Shown here: one piece after another, positions 32,430-41,528 of the stretch
How the letters are laid out: the number at the start of each line of letters is the position of its first letter
How positions within the stretch are numbered: position 1 is the first letter of the stretch
Origin: Micromonospora carbonacea
GTDB lineage: Bacteria > Actinomycetota > Actinomycetes > Mycobacteriales > Micromonosporaceae
Length of the DNA: 64,000 bases
Assembly (NCBI RefSeq): GCF_014205165.1
Contig: NZ_JACHMZ010000001.1
Span: 62,001-126,000, forward strand
Direction of reading: 5' to 3'
Translations under genes and position numbers: made by a program
The notes under the pieces: model-generated
Told to the model about the DNA's origin: nothing
The model's database searches: none
Seen by the model: the letters and a program-made list of their open reading frames with translations, nothing else

Positions 32430-33124
32430 CGCACCGCTTCACCGCCCGGCGTCGGCCGTCCCGTCCGGCGTCGCGGCCCGCCCCGCGCCGGTCGGCGGCC
32501 CGGCACCCGCTGGCGGCCCGGCGTCCGCTGGCCGCCCTGCTCCTGCCGCTCGCGCTGCTCGCCGCCGCCTGCACGGCGACCCCGAACGAGGAGAGGACGA
32601 CGGAGCCCCGGCGGAACACCCGGCCGTCGCCGTTCGCCGCCTGCGCGACCCTGACCGTGCCGCCCTCCTCGGCCGCGCCCACCCCCGCCGGCTCCGGCGG
32701 TGCGGAGCTGCCCGAGCTGACCCTGCCCTGCTTCACCGGCGGCGACCCCGTCGCCCTGCGGGACGTGCGCGGGCCGGCCGTGGTCAACCTGTGGGCGTCC
32801 TGGTGCCCGCCCTGCCGCAAGGAGCTGCCCGCGTTCCAGCGGCTCAGCGAGCGCGCGGACGGCAGGCTCCAGGTGATCGGGGTGAACACCCGCGACAGCC
32901 GGGACGCCGCCCAGTCGATCGGCGAGGACTTCGGCGTGCGCTTCCCCGTCCTGTTCGACCAGGGCGAGAGCCTGCGCCGGGCGCTCAACCGCAACGCCGT
33001 CCCGCTGACCGTGCTCGTCGGCGCGGACGGCCGCATCCGGCACGTCGACACGTCCGGCGCGCTGGACGACGCCCGGCTCGCCGCGCTGGTCCGCGAGCAC
33101 CTCGGCGTGGTGGTGCCGGCGTGA
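32426..33124 (+). CDS. TlpA/ResA-like thioredoxin lipoprotein
   Basis: 232 residues. A long Arg-rich N-terminus, a hydrophobic helix and a lipobox (LLAAAC) predict a lipoprotein facing outside. The thioredoxin domain has [15 protein letters not shown] with the CPPC redox pair, and a cis-Pro in NAVPLTVLV. It probably reduces disulfides in the cell envelope, as in cytochrome c maturation. GTG 32426 overlaps the nth stop and its own stop overlaps the next start (GTGA), so nth-tlpA-nudix are translationally coupled. Same order as Rv3674c-Rv3672c. Confidence 0.88.
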   Translation: MTHRFTARRRPSRPASRPAPRRSAARHPLAARRPLAALLLPLALLAAACTATPNEERTTEPRRNTRPSPFAACATLTVPPSSAAPTPAGSGGAELPELTLPCFTGGDPVALRDVRGPAVVNLWASWCPPCRKELPAFQRLSERADGRLQVIGVNTRDSRDAAQSIGEDFGVRFPVLFDQGESLRRALNRNAVPLTVLVGADGRIRHVDTSGALDDARLAALVREHLGVVVPA

Positions 33125-33819
33125 GCCGTACGCCGCCGCCCTGGATGCAGCCCCTGCTGTCCCGGCTGGGCTCCGCCCGCGCCGAGGACTTCACCCGGAT
33201 CGTCACCCCGGCCAGCGGCGGGCGGGAGAGCGCCGTGCTCGTGCTCCTCGGCGAGGAGCCCGGGGCGGGCCCGGACGTGCTGGTCCTGCAACGTGCCGCC
33301 ACCCTGCGCAACCACGCCGGGCAGCCGGCGTTCCCCGGCGGGGCGGCCGACCCGGGCGACGCCGACTCTGCCGCCACCGCCCTGCGTGAGGCCAACGAGG
33401 AGGTCGACCTCGACCCGGCCAGCGTCACCGTCCTCGCCGAGCTGCCCCGGCTGTGGATCCCGGTCAGCGACTTCGTGGTGACCCCCGTGCTCGGCTGGTG
33501 GCACCGGCCGCACCCGGTGCACCCCCGGGAACCGGCCGAGGTCGCGCACGTCGCCCGGCTGCCGGTCGCCGAGCTGGTCGCCCCCGAGAACCGGCTACGG
33601 GTACGCCACCCGAGCGGCTGGATCGGCCCGGCCTTCTCGGTGCGCGGCATGCTGGTCTGGGGGTTCACGGCCGGGGTGCTCGCCGCCCTGCTCGAGATGG
33701 GCGGGTGGGCCCGCCCCTGGCCGGACGACCGGGTCGTCGACCTGCCGCCGGCCGGGGCCGCCCCGGCGCCCTCCGCCGGCACCGACGCCGCCGACGAGAT
33801 GGCCGGGCCGCTGACCTGA
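33121..33819 (+). CDS. NUDIX hydrolase, CoA pyrophosphatase type
   Basis: 232 residues. The Nudix helix reads GGAADPGDADSAATALREANEEVDLD, which in shortened form shows REANEE as the metal-binding core, and the upstream RNHAGQPAFPGG belongs to the NUDT7/CoA-specific branch (UPF0035 signature). The last Gly of the box is replaced by Asp. It probably splits CoA and derivatives to 4'-phosphopantetheine and 3',5'-ADP. GTG 33121 overlaps the upstream stop. Confidence 0.88.
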   Translation: MSRTPPPWMQPLLSRLGSARAEDFTRIVTPASGGRESAVLVLLGEEPGAGPDVLVLQRAATLRNHAGQPAFPGGAADPGDADSAATALREANEEVDLDPASVTVLAELPRLWIPVSDFVVTPVLGWWHRPHPVHPREPAEVAHVARLPVAELVAPENRLRVRHPSGWIGPAFSVRGMLVWGFTAGVLAALLEMGGWARPWPDDRVVDLPPAGAAPAPSAGTDAADEMAGPLT

Positions 33820-33896
33820 CCGCCAGCGCGGCGGCGGGACGCTCACCGGACCGTCACGTTCCGCGAGCGGCGGGCACCCGGCGGGCCCGCTGCCCG

Positions 33897-33908
33897 TACC
33901 CTTGGGGC
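33897..33908 (+). promoter_or_regulatory. Putative -10 (TACCCT) for leaderless marP
   Basis: TACCCT at 33897-33902 ends six bases before GTG 33909. No Shine-Dalgarno is present. Confidence 0.35.
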
Positions 33909-35087
33909 GTGTCCGCCGTGGATCTCGTTCTGCTCCTGCTCATGCTCGTGTTCGCGATCAGCGGATACCGTCAGGGCTTCGTCATCGGGGTGCTGTCGTT
34001 CTCCGGGTTCTTCCTGGGCGCGCTCATCGGTCTACAGGTCGGCCCGCTGCTGGCCCGCCAGTTCACCGACAGCGGCACCCGGGTGCTGATCTCCCTCGTC
34101 GCCGTCTTCGGGCTGGCGGTGGTGGGGCAGGCGCTGGCCGGCTGGCTCGGCTCGCACCTGCGCCAGACCATCACCAGCGACATCGCCAAGCGGGCCGACG
34201 ACATCGGCGGGGCGGTCGTCTCGCTCTTCGCCGTCATGCTGGTCGCCTGGCTGGTGGCCGTGCCGCTCGGGTCGTCCTCGCTGCCGTGGCTGGCCTCCTC
34301 GGTGCGCAACAGCGCGCTGCTCACCGTCGTCGACCGGGTCCTGCCCGACCAGGCGCAGGAGCTGTCCACCGCGCTGCGGGACACCGTCGACACCAACGGC
34401 TTCCCCGACGTCTTCGGCGACCTCGCGCCCACCCGGGCCCGGCAGGTCGAGCCGCCCGACCCGGCGCTCGCCGGCTCGCAGGTGGTGGCCGACGGCCGGC
34501 GTGCGGTGGTCAAGGTGCTGGGCTCCGCGCCGAGCTGCGCGCGCCGCATCGAGGGCTCCGGCTTCGTGTACGCCGACGACCGGGTGATGACCAACGCGCA
34601 CGTGGTGGCGGGCACCCGGTCGGTGGCGGTCGAGCTGAACGGCGACCGGTACGACGGTGAGGTCGTCGTCTACGACCCGGACCGGGACCTGGCCGTGCTG
34701 CGGGTGCCGGGGCTGCCCGGCCCGTCCCTGCGGTTCGCCGCCGGCAACGCGGGCAGCGGGGCGGACGCGATCGTGCTGGGCTTCCCGCTCGACGGGCCGT
34801 ACAACGCCCAGTCGGCGCGGATCCGGGACGTCGACCGGATCACCGGCCCGGACATCTACTCCTCCGGCGACGTGACCCGGGAGATCTACACGATCCGGGC
34901 GCTGGTGCGCAGCGGCAACTCGGGCGGGCCGCTGCTCTCCTCGAACGGCCTGGTGCTCGGGGTGATCTTCGCGGCGGCGGCCGACGACCCGAACACCGGC
35001 TTCGCGGTGACGGCGGCCGAGGCCCGCCCGGTCGCCCTGGCCGGCGCGGAGCGGACCCGCCCGGTCGGCACCGGCGAGTGCACCTGA
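33909..35087 (+). CDS. marP: Membrane-bound serine protease of the MarP type
   Basis: 392 residues. Four N-terminal transmembrane helices (CvpA-like, about 3-150) precede an outer trypsin-like domain with the full triad: His231 (TNAHVV), Asp260 (DRDLAVL) and Ser338 (SGNSGGP). Two cysteines near residue 205-210 (SCARR and GECT at the end) could form the redox disulfide known in MarP. In M. tuberculosis MarP (Rv3671c) activates a peptidoglycan hydrolase and is needed for acid resistance. Gene order matches that locus. Confidence 0.9.
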   Translation: MSAVDLVLLLLMLVFAISGYRQGFVIGVLSFSGFFLGALIGLQVGPLLARQFTDSGTRVLISLVAVFGLAVVGQALAGWLGSHLRQTITSDIAKRADDIGGAVVSLFAVMLVAWLVAVPLGSSSLPWLASSVRNSALLTVVDRVLPDQAQELSTALRDTVDTNGFPDVFGDLAPTRARQVEPPDPALAGSQVVADGRRAVVKVLGSAPSCARRIEGSGFVYADDRVMTNAHVVAGTRSVAVELNGDRYDGEVVVYDPDRDLAVLRVPGLPGPSLRFAAGNAGSGADAIVLGFPLDGPYNAQSARIRDVDRITGPDIYSSGDVTREIYTIRALVRSGNSGGPLLSSNGLVLGVIFAAAADDPNTGFAVTAAEARPVALAGAERTRPVGTGECT

Positions 35088-35105
35088 CGCCGACCCGTCG
35101 CCCGG

Positions 35106-35837
35106 TCAGGAAGGCGGGCCGGTCCGGGTGCGCCAGGTGCGGAAGGCGGCGGTGGTGGCGGCCACCGTCGCCACGCCCAGCAGCCAGCCGGCGACCACGT
35201 CGCTGGTGTAGTGCACGCCGAGCGCCAGCCGGCTCACCCCGGTCAGCACCGTCACCACGACGGCGGCGGACCAGAGCGCCCACCGCCGGGCGGGCCGCCG
35301 GGCGTACGGGAGGAAGACCAGCAGCAGCACCCCGGCGGCGAGGGCCGCGTTCAGCGCGTGCCCGGAGGGGAACGAGTATCCGGCGGCCCGGGCGACCGGG
35401 TCCAGCAGCTCTGGCCGGTCCCGGCCGACCAGCAGCTTGAGCAGCGCGCCGAGCAGGCCGCCCACCGCCATCGTGGTGACCGCCCACCAGGCCAGCCGCG
35501 GCGCACGCCGGGCGAACAACCAGACCACCACGGCGAGCACGGCGACCCGCAGCGGCCCGGGACCGAACACGTTCGTCCACACGGTCATGAACCACACCCA
35601 GCCCGGATGGCCGACGGCGTAGCCGTGCAGGTGGTGCGCGACCGAGACGTCCAGCCGGTGCAGCGGCGGCCAGGAGCCCAGCACCAGCAGGGCGAGCAGG
35701 GCGAACGGCACCAGCACCAGGAAGACGGCGGTCGCGGCGAGGGTGAGCCGCAGCCCCAGCGAACGGTCGGGGTCGAGCCGGCGGGCCCGCCACGACGGCG
35801 ACGCGGGGACGTGGGTGCGCTGACCGGACGTGCTCAT
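35106..35837 (-). CDS. PAP2-family membrane phosphatase
   Basis: 243 residues from ATG 35837; in-frame ATGs at 35846 and 35906 are alternatives, none with a clear ribosome site. Six transmembrane helices and all three PAP2 motifs are present: KLLVGRDRP, SFPSGHA and SRLALGVHYTSD. It probably dephosphorylates a lipid phosphate such as undecaprenyl pyrophosphate or phosphatidic acid on the outer membrane face. It converges with marP with 18 bases between. Confidence 0.88.
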   Translation of the reverse strand: MSTSGQRTHVPASPSWRARRLDPDRSLGLRLTLAATAVFLVLVPFALLALLVLGSWPPLHRLDVSVAHHLHGYAVGHPGWVWFMTVWTNVFGPGPLRVAVLAVVVWLFARRAPRLAWWAVTTMAVGGLLGALLKLLVGRDRPELLDPVARAAGYSFPSGHALNAALAAGVLLLVFLPYARRPARRWALWSAAVVVTVLTGVSRLALGVHYTSDVVAGWLLGVATVAATTAAFRTWRTRTGPPS

Positions 35838-35946
35838 GCCCGGCATCCCTACCCAGCGGGACGCCGGATCAGACCGGCCGGGCCGGGAATCGGGCAGGCC
35901 GGGCACGGAACCGGGCCGCCCCGGTCGACGCCGCGCCCGGGGGTGG

Positions 35947-37347
35947 TCAACGGCTGCGCTGGCGCAGCCGGCGGACCATCAGCGCGGCCCCGGTGACCAG
36001 GGCGGCGAGGAGGGCCACGCCGGCCCAGAGCCGCTGCGGGTCGGCGTCGTCGCGGCCGCCGGCCGGCTGGGCCGTCCAGCGGGTGTGCTGGCGGGGCGCG
36101 GTGAAACCGAGCGGGTCCGCGCCGGCACCCGCGACGGGGGCCTCGTGCGTGGCGCCGGGCGCCGGGCCGAAGCCCACCACGCCGGGGGAGGACTGGTCGT
36201 CGAGCGGGTTGTGCCCCACCGGGGGCACGTCGGCGGTGAGCGCGGCGACCGGGTCGACCAGGCCGTACCCGAAGCGGTCGTCGCGGCCGCTGGGCCCGAT
36301 GTCCCGGGCGGTGCTGATCAGCCGGTTGACCACCTCACCGGCGGACATCTGCGGCCAGCGGGCCCGGATCAGCGCGGCGGCTGCGGCCACCAGCGGCGAC
36401 GCGAAGCTGGTGCCCTGCACCCGCCAGTAGCCGCTGCCGGGCCGGGCCCCGACCAGGCCGGTCGCCGGGGCGGTGAGGACCGTGGCGCGGCCGGTGATCG
36501 ACCCCGACCACAGGTTGTCGCTGGCGCGTTCCAGGCCGGCGACGGCGATCACGCCCGGCTCCCGCGCCGGATACCAGACGTTGGTGTCGGCGGAGGCGGC
36601 GACGTTGCCGGTGCAGGCGACCACCACCACGTCGCGGGCGAACGCGTAGTCCAGCGCCGCCGCCAGGGCCGGGCTGTCGCCGCTGCCGCCGAGCGACAGG
36701 TTGATCACCCGGGCGCCGTTGTCGACGGCCCACCGGACGCCCCGGGCGACGATCAGGGCGTCGTCGTAGCGGTTCTCGTCGTCGAGGACCCGCACCGGGA
36801 GGATCTTCGCGTCGGGGGCGAGCCCCACCGCGCCCCGCCGGTCATCGTTGCGCCCGGCGATCAGGCCCGCCACCGTCGTGCCGTGCCCGACCGGGTCCGG
36901 CCCGTCGGTGTCGCCGTCGTCGACCAGGTCGATGCCCGGCAGCACCTGGCCCGCCAGGTCCGGGTGGGAACCGTCCACCCCGGAGTCGACGACGGCGACG
37001 ACGACGCCGCGCCCGGTCGAGGTGCGCCACGCCGTCGACGCCCGCAGCTCGTCGAGCTGCCACTGCTCGTCGCGGACCTGGTCGGCCCGGGCCGGGGTGT
37101 CGACCGGGGACACCCGCCAGGACGGACCCGCCGAAACCGGGGCGGCGAGCGACGCCAACCCGGAAACCGGCGCGGCGAGCGACGCGAACCCGGGCAGCGC
37201 GGCGGGGGGCGGTGCGGCGACGGCCGCTGGCGGAACCTGGCCGACGAGCGACACCGCGAGCGCGGCGGTGCCCACCAGCGCGCGGCCGGTGAACCGTCGC
37301 GCGGTCGCGGGCCTGCCCTGCCGAACCCCAGTCACATTCCCAGCCAT
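35947..37347 (-). CDS. mycP: Mycosin-like subtilisin protease of type VII secretion
   Basis: 466 residues. Signal peptide (ALVGTAALAVSLVGQVPPAAVA), subtilisin domain with Asp121 (VVDSGVDG), His155 (GHGTTVAG) and Ser314 (GTSFASP), then a Pro/Gly-rich linker and a C-terminal helix (LWAGVALLAALVTGAALMV) with a basic tail. This is the MycP architecture that stabilises ESX membrane complexes. The N-terminal region has a doubled LASLAAPVSG, coded by a 30-bp repeat near 37134-37194. It lies 99 bases downstream of eccC on the same strand. Confidence 0.9.
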   Translation of the reverse strand: MAGNVTGVRQGRPATARRFTGRALVGTAALAVSLVGQVPPAAVAAPPPAALPGFASLAAPVSGLASLAAPVSAGPSWRVSPVDTPARADQVRDEQWQLDELRASTAWRTSTGRGVVVAVVDSGVDGSHPDLAGQVLPGIDLVDDGDTDGPDPVGHGTTVAGLIAGRNDDRRGAVGLAPDAKILPVRVLDDENRYDDALIVARGVRWAVDNGARVINLSLGGSGDSPALAAALDYAFARDVVVVACTGNVAASADTNVWYPAREPGVIAVAGLERASDNLWSGSITGRATVLTAPATGLVGARPGSGYWRVQGTSFASPLVAAAAALIRARWPQMSAGEVVNRLISTARDIGPSGRDDRFGYGLVDPVAALTADVPPVGHNPLDDQSSPGVVGFGPAPGATHEAPVAGAGADPLGFTAPRQHTRWTAQPAGGRDDADPQRLWAGVALLAALVTGAALMVRRLRQRSR

Positions 37348-37446
37348 TCATCGCGGCGGACACATGCTGCTCGGAGATTACCGGTTCCCACGCCCGTCAC
37401 GCGCCATTCCGACGCCGGATCACCGGGTCGTCGGCCCGGCGGACCC

Positions 37447-40400
37447 CTACGGCGGGGGAAGATGGGCCAGCTGCACCAGGCGTACGCCCTCGCGCCGGGT
37501 CACCAGCCGGGCCCGCCCCGGCGGGAGCGGCCCGGGCCGGACCTGCCCGACGATCGGCCCCTCGTCGGGGCTGCCGGCCATCACCAGCCCCGGGGTCGAC
37601 AGCTCCTTGAGCCGCTGGAGGAGCTGGTCGTAGCCCCGGCCGGTGCCGCCGGCCCGGCGCGCCAGCACCAGGTGCAGGCCGATGTCCCGGGCCTGCGGGA
37701 GGTATTCCTCCAGGGCCCGCAGCGGGTTGACCGGCCCGCTGGCCACCAGGTCGTAGTCGTCGACCAGCACGAACAGCTCCGGCCCCGACCACCACGAGCG
37801 CTGGCGCAGCTGCGCCGGGGTGACGTCGGGGCCGGGCAGCCGCTGCTGCATGTACCCGGCGGCGGACTCGATCAGCTCGGTGGTGCGGGCGGCGGCCGTG
37901 CCGTAGCCGATCCGGTGCTCGGTCTCGATCGCGCCGAGCAGGCTGCGGCGGTAGTCGACCAGGATCACCCGCGCCTGCTGCGGGGTGAACCGGCTGACGA
38001 CGGTCGCCGCGAGGGCCCGCAGGAACGACGACTTGCCGCACTCGGCGTCGCCGAAGACCAGCAGGTGCGGCTCGGTGGCGAAGTCGAGCACCACCGGGCG
38101 CAGGTCCGCCTCGGCGATCCCCACCGGCAGCGCCAGCCCGGCCGTCGCGGTCAGGTCCAGCTCCGCGTACGGCAGCACGGGCGGGAGCAGTCGGACCGGG
38201 GGCGCCGCCGGCCCGTCCCACGCCCCGGCGACCGCCTTGACCAGGGTCGCCGTGTCGCCGTCGGCCAGCCGGGGCAGGGCGGTGAGGAAGTGCAGGCTCT
38301 CCCCGGTCATGCCCCGGCCGGGCGTCTTGTCGGGCACGGTGGCCGCCGCCGCCCGGCGCACCAGCAGCGAGTCCGACGGGTCACCGAGGCGCAGCTCCAC
38401 CCGGGAGCCGAACAGGTCACGGATCGCCGGGCGGTAGTCCGTCCAGCGGATCGCGGTGGCCACCACGTGCACCCCGTAGGACAGGCCCCGGGTGGCCAGC
38501 TCGGTGACCAGCGGCTCCAGGTCGTCGTACTCGCTGCGCAGCGTGCCCCAGCCGTCCACCACCAGGAACACGTCGCCGAACGGGTCGGTGGCGGGCTGCC
38601 CGGCGGCGGCGAGGGCGGCCCGCCGCTGCCGGTACGCCGACATCGACTCCACCCCCAGCTCGGCGAAGCGGCGCTCCCGGTCCACCAGCACGGTGACCAG
38701 CTCGCCGACGGTGCGCCGCACCGCGGTCTGGTCGGTGCGGCCGGACACCCCGCCCACGTGCGGCAGGTCGCGCAGCGCGGTCAGCCCGCCGCCGCCGAAG
38801 TCCAGGCAGTAGACCTGCGCCTCGACGGGCGTGTGGGTCAACGCCAGCGCGCACACCAGGGTGCGCAGCAGGCCCGACTTGCCGCTCTGCGGGCCGCCGA
38901 CCACGCCGACGTGCCCCGCCGACCCGCCGAGGGTGAGCCAGAGCAGGTCCCGCCGCTGCTCGAACGGCTTGTCGACGACCGCCACCGGCACCTGGAGCGC
39001 GCCGTGCAGCTCCGGGTTGGCGAAGGTCAGCCCGCGCGCCGGGTCGACGCCGACCGGGCCGAGGAGCTCGTCGAGGGTGGGCGCGGCGTCCAGCGGCGGC
39101 AGCCACACCTGGTGCGCGGGCGGGCCCTGCCCGGCCAGCCGGCCCACCAGCACGTCGAGCAGGTTGTCCCGGCCGGCGTCGTCCTCGGCGGTCGCCGTCA
39201 GCGCGGGGGTGGGCGGCTCCGGCACCGGCACCACGTGGGTGGTGAAGGTCAGCAGGCGGGGCGCGCCGGCCCCGCCCGGCCCCGTCGCGCCGACCCGCCG
39301 CCGCAGCGGCCCCGAGACGTACGCGGCCTTGAAACGCATCAGCGGCTCGGTGCCGAAGCGCAGGTAGCCGTGCCCCGGCGAGCGGGGCAGCTCGTGCGCG
39401 TCCGGCACCCCGAGCACCGTCCGGGACTCCAGGGCCGAGAAGGTCCGCAACCCGATCCGGTACGACAGGTGGGTGTCCAGCCCGCGCAGCCGCCCCTCCT
39501 CCAGCCGCTGACTGGCCAGCAGCAGGTGCACCCCCAGCGACCGGCCCAGCCGGCCGATCTGCACGAACAGGTCGATGAAGTCGGGCTTGGCCGACAGCAG
39601 CTCGGAGAACTCGTCGCAGACCAACAGCAGCGACGGCAGCGGGGCCAGCGGCGTGCCCGCCGCCCGCGCCCGCTCGTAGTCGCGCAGGCTGGCGTAGTTG
39701 CCGGCCCGGCGCAGCAGCTCCTGGCGGCGCATCAGCTCCCCGTTGATCGCGTCGACCATCCGGTCGACCAGCGGCAGCGCGTCGGCCAGGTTGGTGATCA
39801 CCGCGGCGGTGTGCGGGAGCCGGTCGAAGGAGGCGAAGGTGGCCCCGCCCTTGAAGTCGACCAGGACGAAGTTGAGCTGCTCGGAGCTGTGCGTGGCGGC
39901 CAGCCCGAGGACCAGGGTGCGCAGCAGCTCGGACTTGCCGGAGCCGGTGGCCCCGATCAGCAGGCCGTGCGGGCCCATCCCGTCCTGCGCGGACTCCTTG
40001 AGGTCCAGCTCGATCGCGCCGCCGTCGGCGCCCACCCCGATCGGCACCCGCAGCCGGTCCCGCGCCGACCGGGGCGCCCAGCCCTGCTCGGCGGTGAAGC
40101 CGTCCGGGTCGCCGATGCCGAGCAGCTCGGGCAGGCCCAGCTCGGCGTTGACCGGGGCGTCCGGCCCGCGTACGGCGGTGGCGAGCCGCAGCGGGGCGAG
40201 CCGGCGGGCGACCGCCTCGGCGTCGGCGGGCGGCAGCCGGTCCGGGGTGCCCACCTCGGCGTGCCCCTCGACGGAGTGCGAGTGCAGCCGCCCGTCGCGC
40301 AGGTCGAGCAGGATGGCGTACCGGTCGAGCAGCCGGGGCGGCGGGGTGTCCAGGTCGACGACGGTGACCGCGTCGATGCCGCCGTCGCCGACGAGGTCGG

Positions 40401-41427
40401 TCGCGCCGGTGAGGTCGCCGCCGTCGAGCACCACCACGACGTGCGGCCCGTCGGTCGCCGGGCCGGCCGGGCTGAACCGCGAACGGCTGGCCAGCACCTC
40501 GTCGAGGAGCCGTTCCAGCTCGACGGCGGAGCTGGTGACCAGGCGGACGGGGCCGACGGCGTCGACGCGGGTGGGGTGGTGGGCGTGCGGCAGCCACTTC
40601 ACCCACTCCCACAGCGCCCGCCGCTCGGGGCCGGCGCAGACGGCGATCAGCAGCTCGTCGGGGGCGTGGAACACCGCGAGCTGGGTGAGCAGCGCCCGGG
40701 CCAGCGCCTGCGCGTCGGGCGACCCGGTGCCGGGGCGGATGCCCGCCTCCGCGCCCTCCCGGGGCGCCCCGCCGCGCACGAAGACCCGGGCGAAGCTGCG
40801 CAGCGACAGGGCCACCGGCAGGTCGGGCACCACCGCGTACGCGTCGAGGAACCGCCGCAGCGCCCCGGCGGTCATCGGCTCCAACTCCTCCAGCGGGCGG
40901 GTGACCGGGCCGACCAGCGGGGTGGCCAGGGTCTGCGGGCCGACGCCCACCCGCACCACGGCGAAGTCCGGGTCGCCGGGCCGCCGCTCCCACACCCGGT
41001 GGCTGTCGACGGTGGACCACAGCCGGCCCGGGTCGGGGTGGCGGTAGTGCAGCCCGGCCCGCTGCCGCTCGGCGGTCTGCCGGACCCGGCGGCGCAGCGC
41101 GCCCAGGTGCCGCAGGTACTCCCGGCGCGCGGCCATCATCTCCGACTTCTTCGGGGTGCCGGCGGCGCTGCCCCACGAGGTGACCAGCATGGCCAGCGAG
41201 GAGAGCCCGAACATCCCGCCGACCACGTACGAGTACGCCCCGCCGCCCCGGCCGAACATCATCGCCATCGCGACCGACCCGCCCAGCATGGGCAGCACCA
41301 TCAGCGCCTGCTGCCAGCGCCCGCCGGTGACGGCGGGGATCTCGGGCGGGGCCTCGACGGGCAGCTCACCGACCGGGATCTCCGGTGCCGGCCGCCGGGG
41401 TGGTCGCTTGATGACGACGGTGGACAC
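37447..41427 (-). CDS. eccC: Type VII secretion ATPase EccC (fused EccCa-EccCb)
   Basis: 1326 residues. Two N-terminal transmembrane helices, a linker domain, then three FtsK/SpoIIIE ATPase modules with Walker A GATGSGKS (about 485), GGPQSGKS (about 847) and GDAECGKS (about 1129). Only the first has a full motor look (LVDFKGGATFASF, LLLVCDEFSELL); in the second and third the site is kept but less canonical. It drives export of WXG100 substrates. GTG 41427 has GGGGAGG five bases upstream. eccD is divergent. No WXG100, EccB or EccE gene is in the window. Confidence 0.95.
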   Translation of the reverse strand: MSTVVIKRPPRRPAPEIPVGELPVEAPPEIPAVTGGRWQQALMVLPMLGGSVAMAMMFGRGGGAYSYVVGGMFGLSSLAMLVTSWGSAAGTPKKSEMMAARREYLRHLGALRRRVRQTAERQRAGLHYRHPDPGRLWSTVDSHRVWERRPGDPDFAVVRVGVGPQTLATPLVGPVTRPLEELEPMTAGALRRFLDAYAVVPDLPVALSLRSFARVFVRGGAPREGAEAGIRPGTGSPDAQALARALLTQLAVFHAPDELLIAVCAGPERRALWEWVKWLPHAHHPTRVDAVGPVRLVTSSAVELERLLDEVLASRSRFSPAGPATDGPHVVVVLDGGDLTGATDLVGDGGIDAVTVVDLDTPPPRLLDRYAILLDLRDGRLHSHSVEGHAEVGTPDRLPPADAEAVARRLAPLRLATAVRGPDAPVNAELGLPELLGIGDPDGFTAEQGWAPRSARDRLRVPIGVGADGGAIELDLKESAQDGMGPHGLLIGATGSGKSELLRTLVLGLAATHSSEQLNFVLVDFKGGATFASFDRLPHTAAVITNLADALPLVDRMVDAINGELMRRQELLRRAGNYASLRDYERARAAGTPLAPLPSLLLVCDEFSELLSAKPDFIDLFVQIGRLGRSLGVHLLLASQRLEEGRLRGLDTHLSYRIGLRTFSALESRTVLGVPDAHELPRSPGHGYLRFGTEPLMRFKAAYVSGPLRRRVGATGPGGAGAPRLLTFTTHVVPVPEPPTPALTATAEDDAGRDNLLDVLVGRLAGQGPPAHQVWLPPLDAAPTLDELLGPVGVDPARGLTFANPELHGALQVPVAVVDKPFEQRRDLLWLTLGGSAGHVGVVGGPQSGKSGLLRTLVCALALTHTPVEAQVYCLDFGGGGLTALRDLPHVGGVSGRTDQTAVRRTVGELVTVLVDRERRFAELGVESMSAYRQRRAALAAAGQPATDPFGDVFLVVDGWGTLRSEYDDLEPLVTELATRGLSYGVHVVATAIRWTDYRPAIRDLFGSRVELRLGDPSDSLLVRRAAAATVPDKTPGRGMTGESLHFLTALPRLADGDTATLVKAVAGAWDGPAAPPVRLLPPVLPYAELDLTATAGLALPVGIAEADLRPVVLDFATEPHLLVFGDAECGKSSFLRALAATVVSRFTPQQARVILVDYRRSLLGAIETEHRIGYGTAAARTTELIESAAGYMQQRLPGPDVTPAQLRQRSWWSGPELFVLVDDYDLVASGPVNPLRALEEYLPQARDIGLHLVLARRAGGTGRGYDQLLQRLKELSTPGLVMAGSPDEGPIVGQVRPGPLPPGRARLVTRREGVRLVQLAHLPPP

Positions 41428-41528
41428 TCGGCCTCCCCACAGCGCTCGGTAACCCGAGCCTGGCTCATCGTAGGTAAAGTCCTGTCGTCCGCGCAGCCAC
41501 CGTTCCCCCTCGATATGGAGATGCGCCG

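Noticed and set aside
41448..41475. ECF-type promoter (GGTAAC...CGTAGG) before eccD
   Set aside because: Only a loose fit to ECF consensus; the overlap with a small inverted repeat (GCTCGG/CCGAGC) makes it ambiguous.
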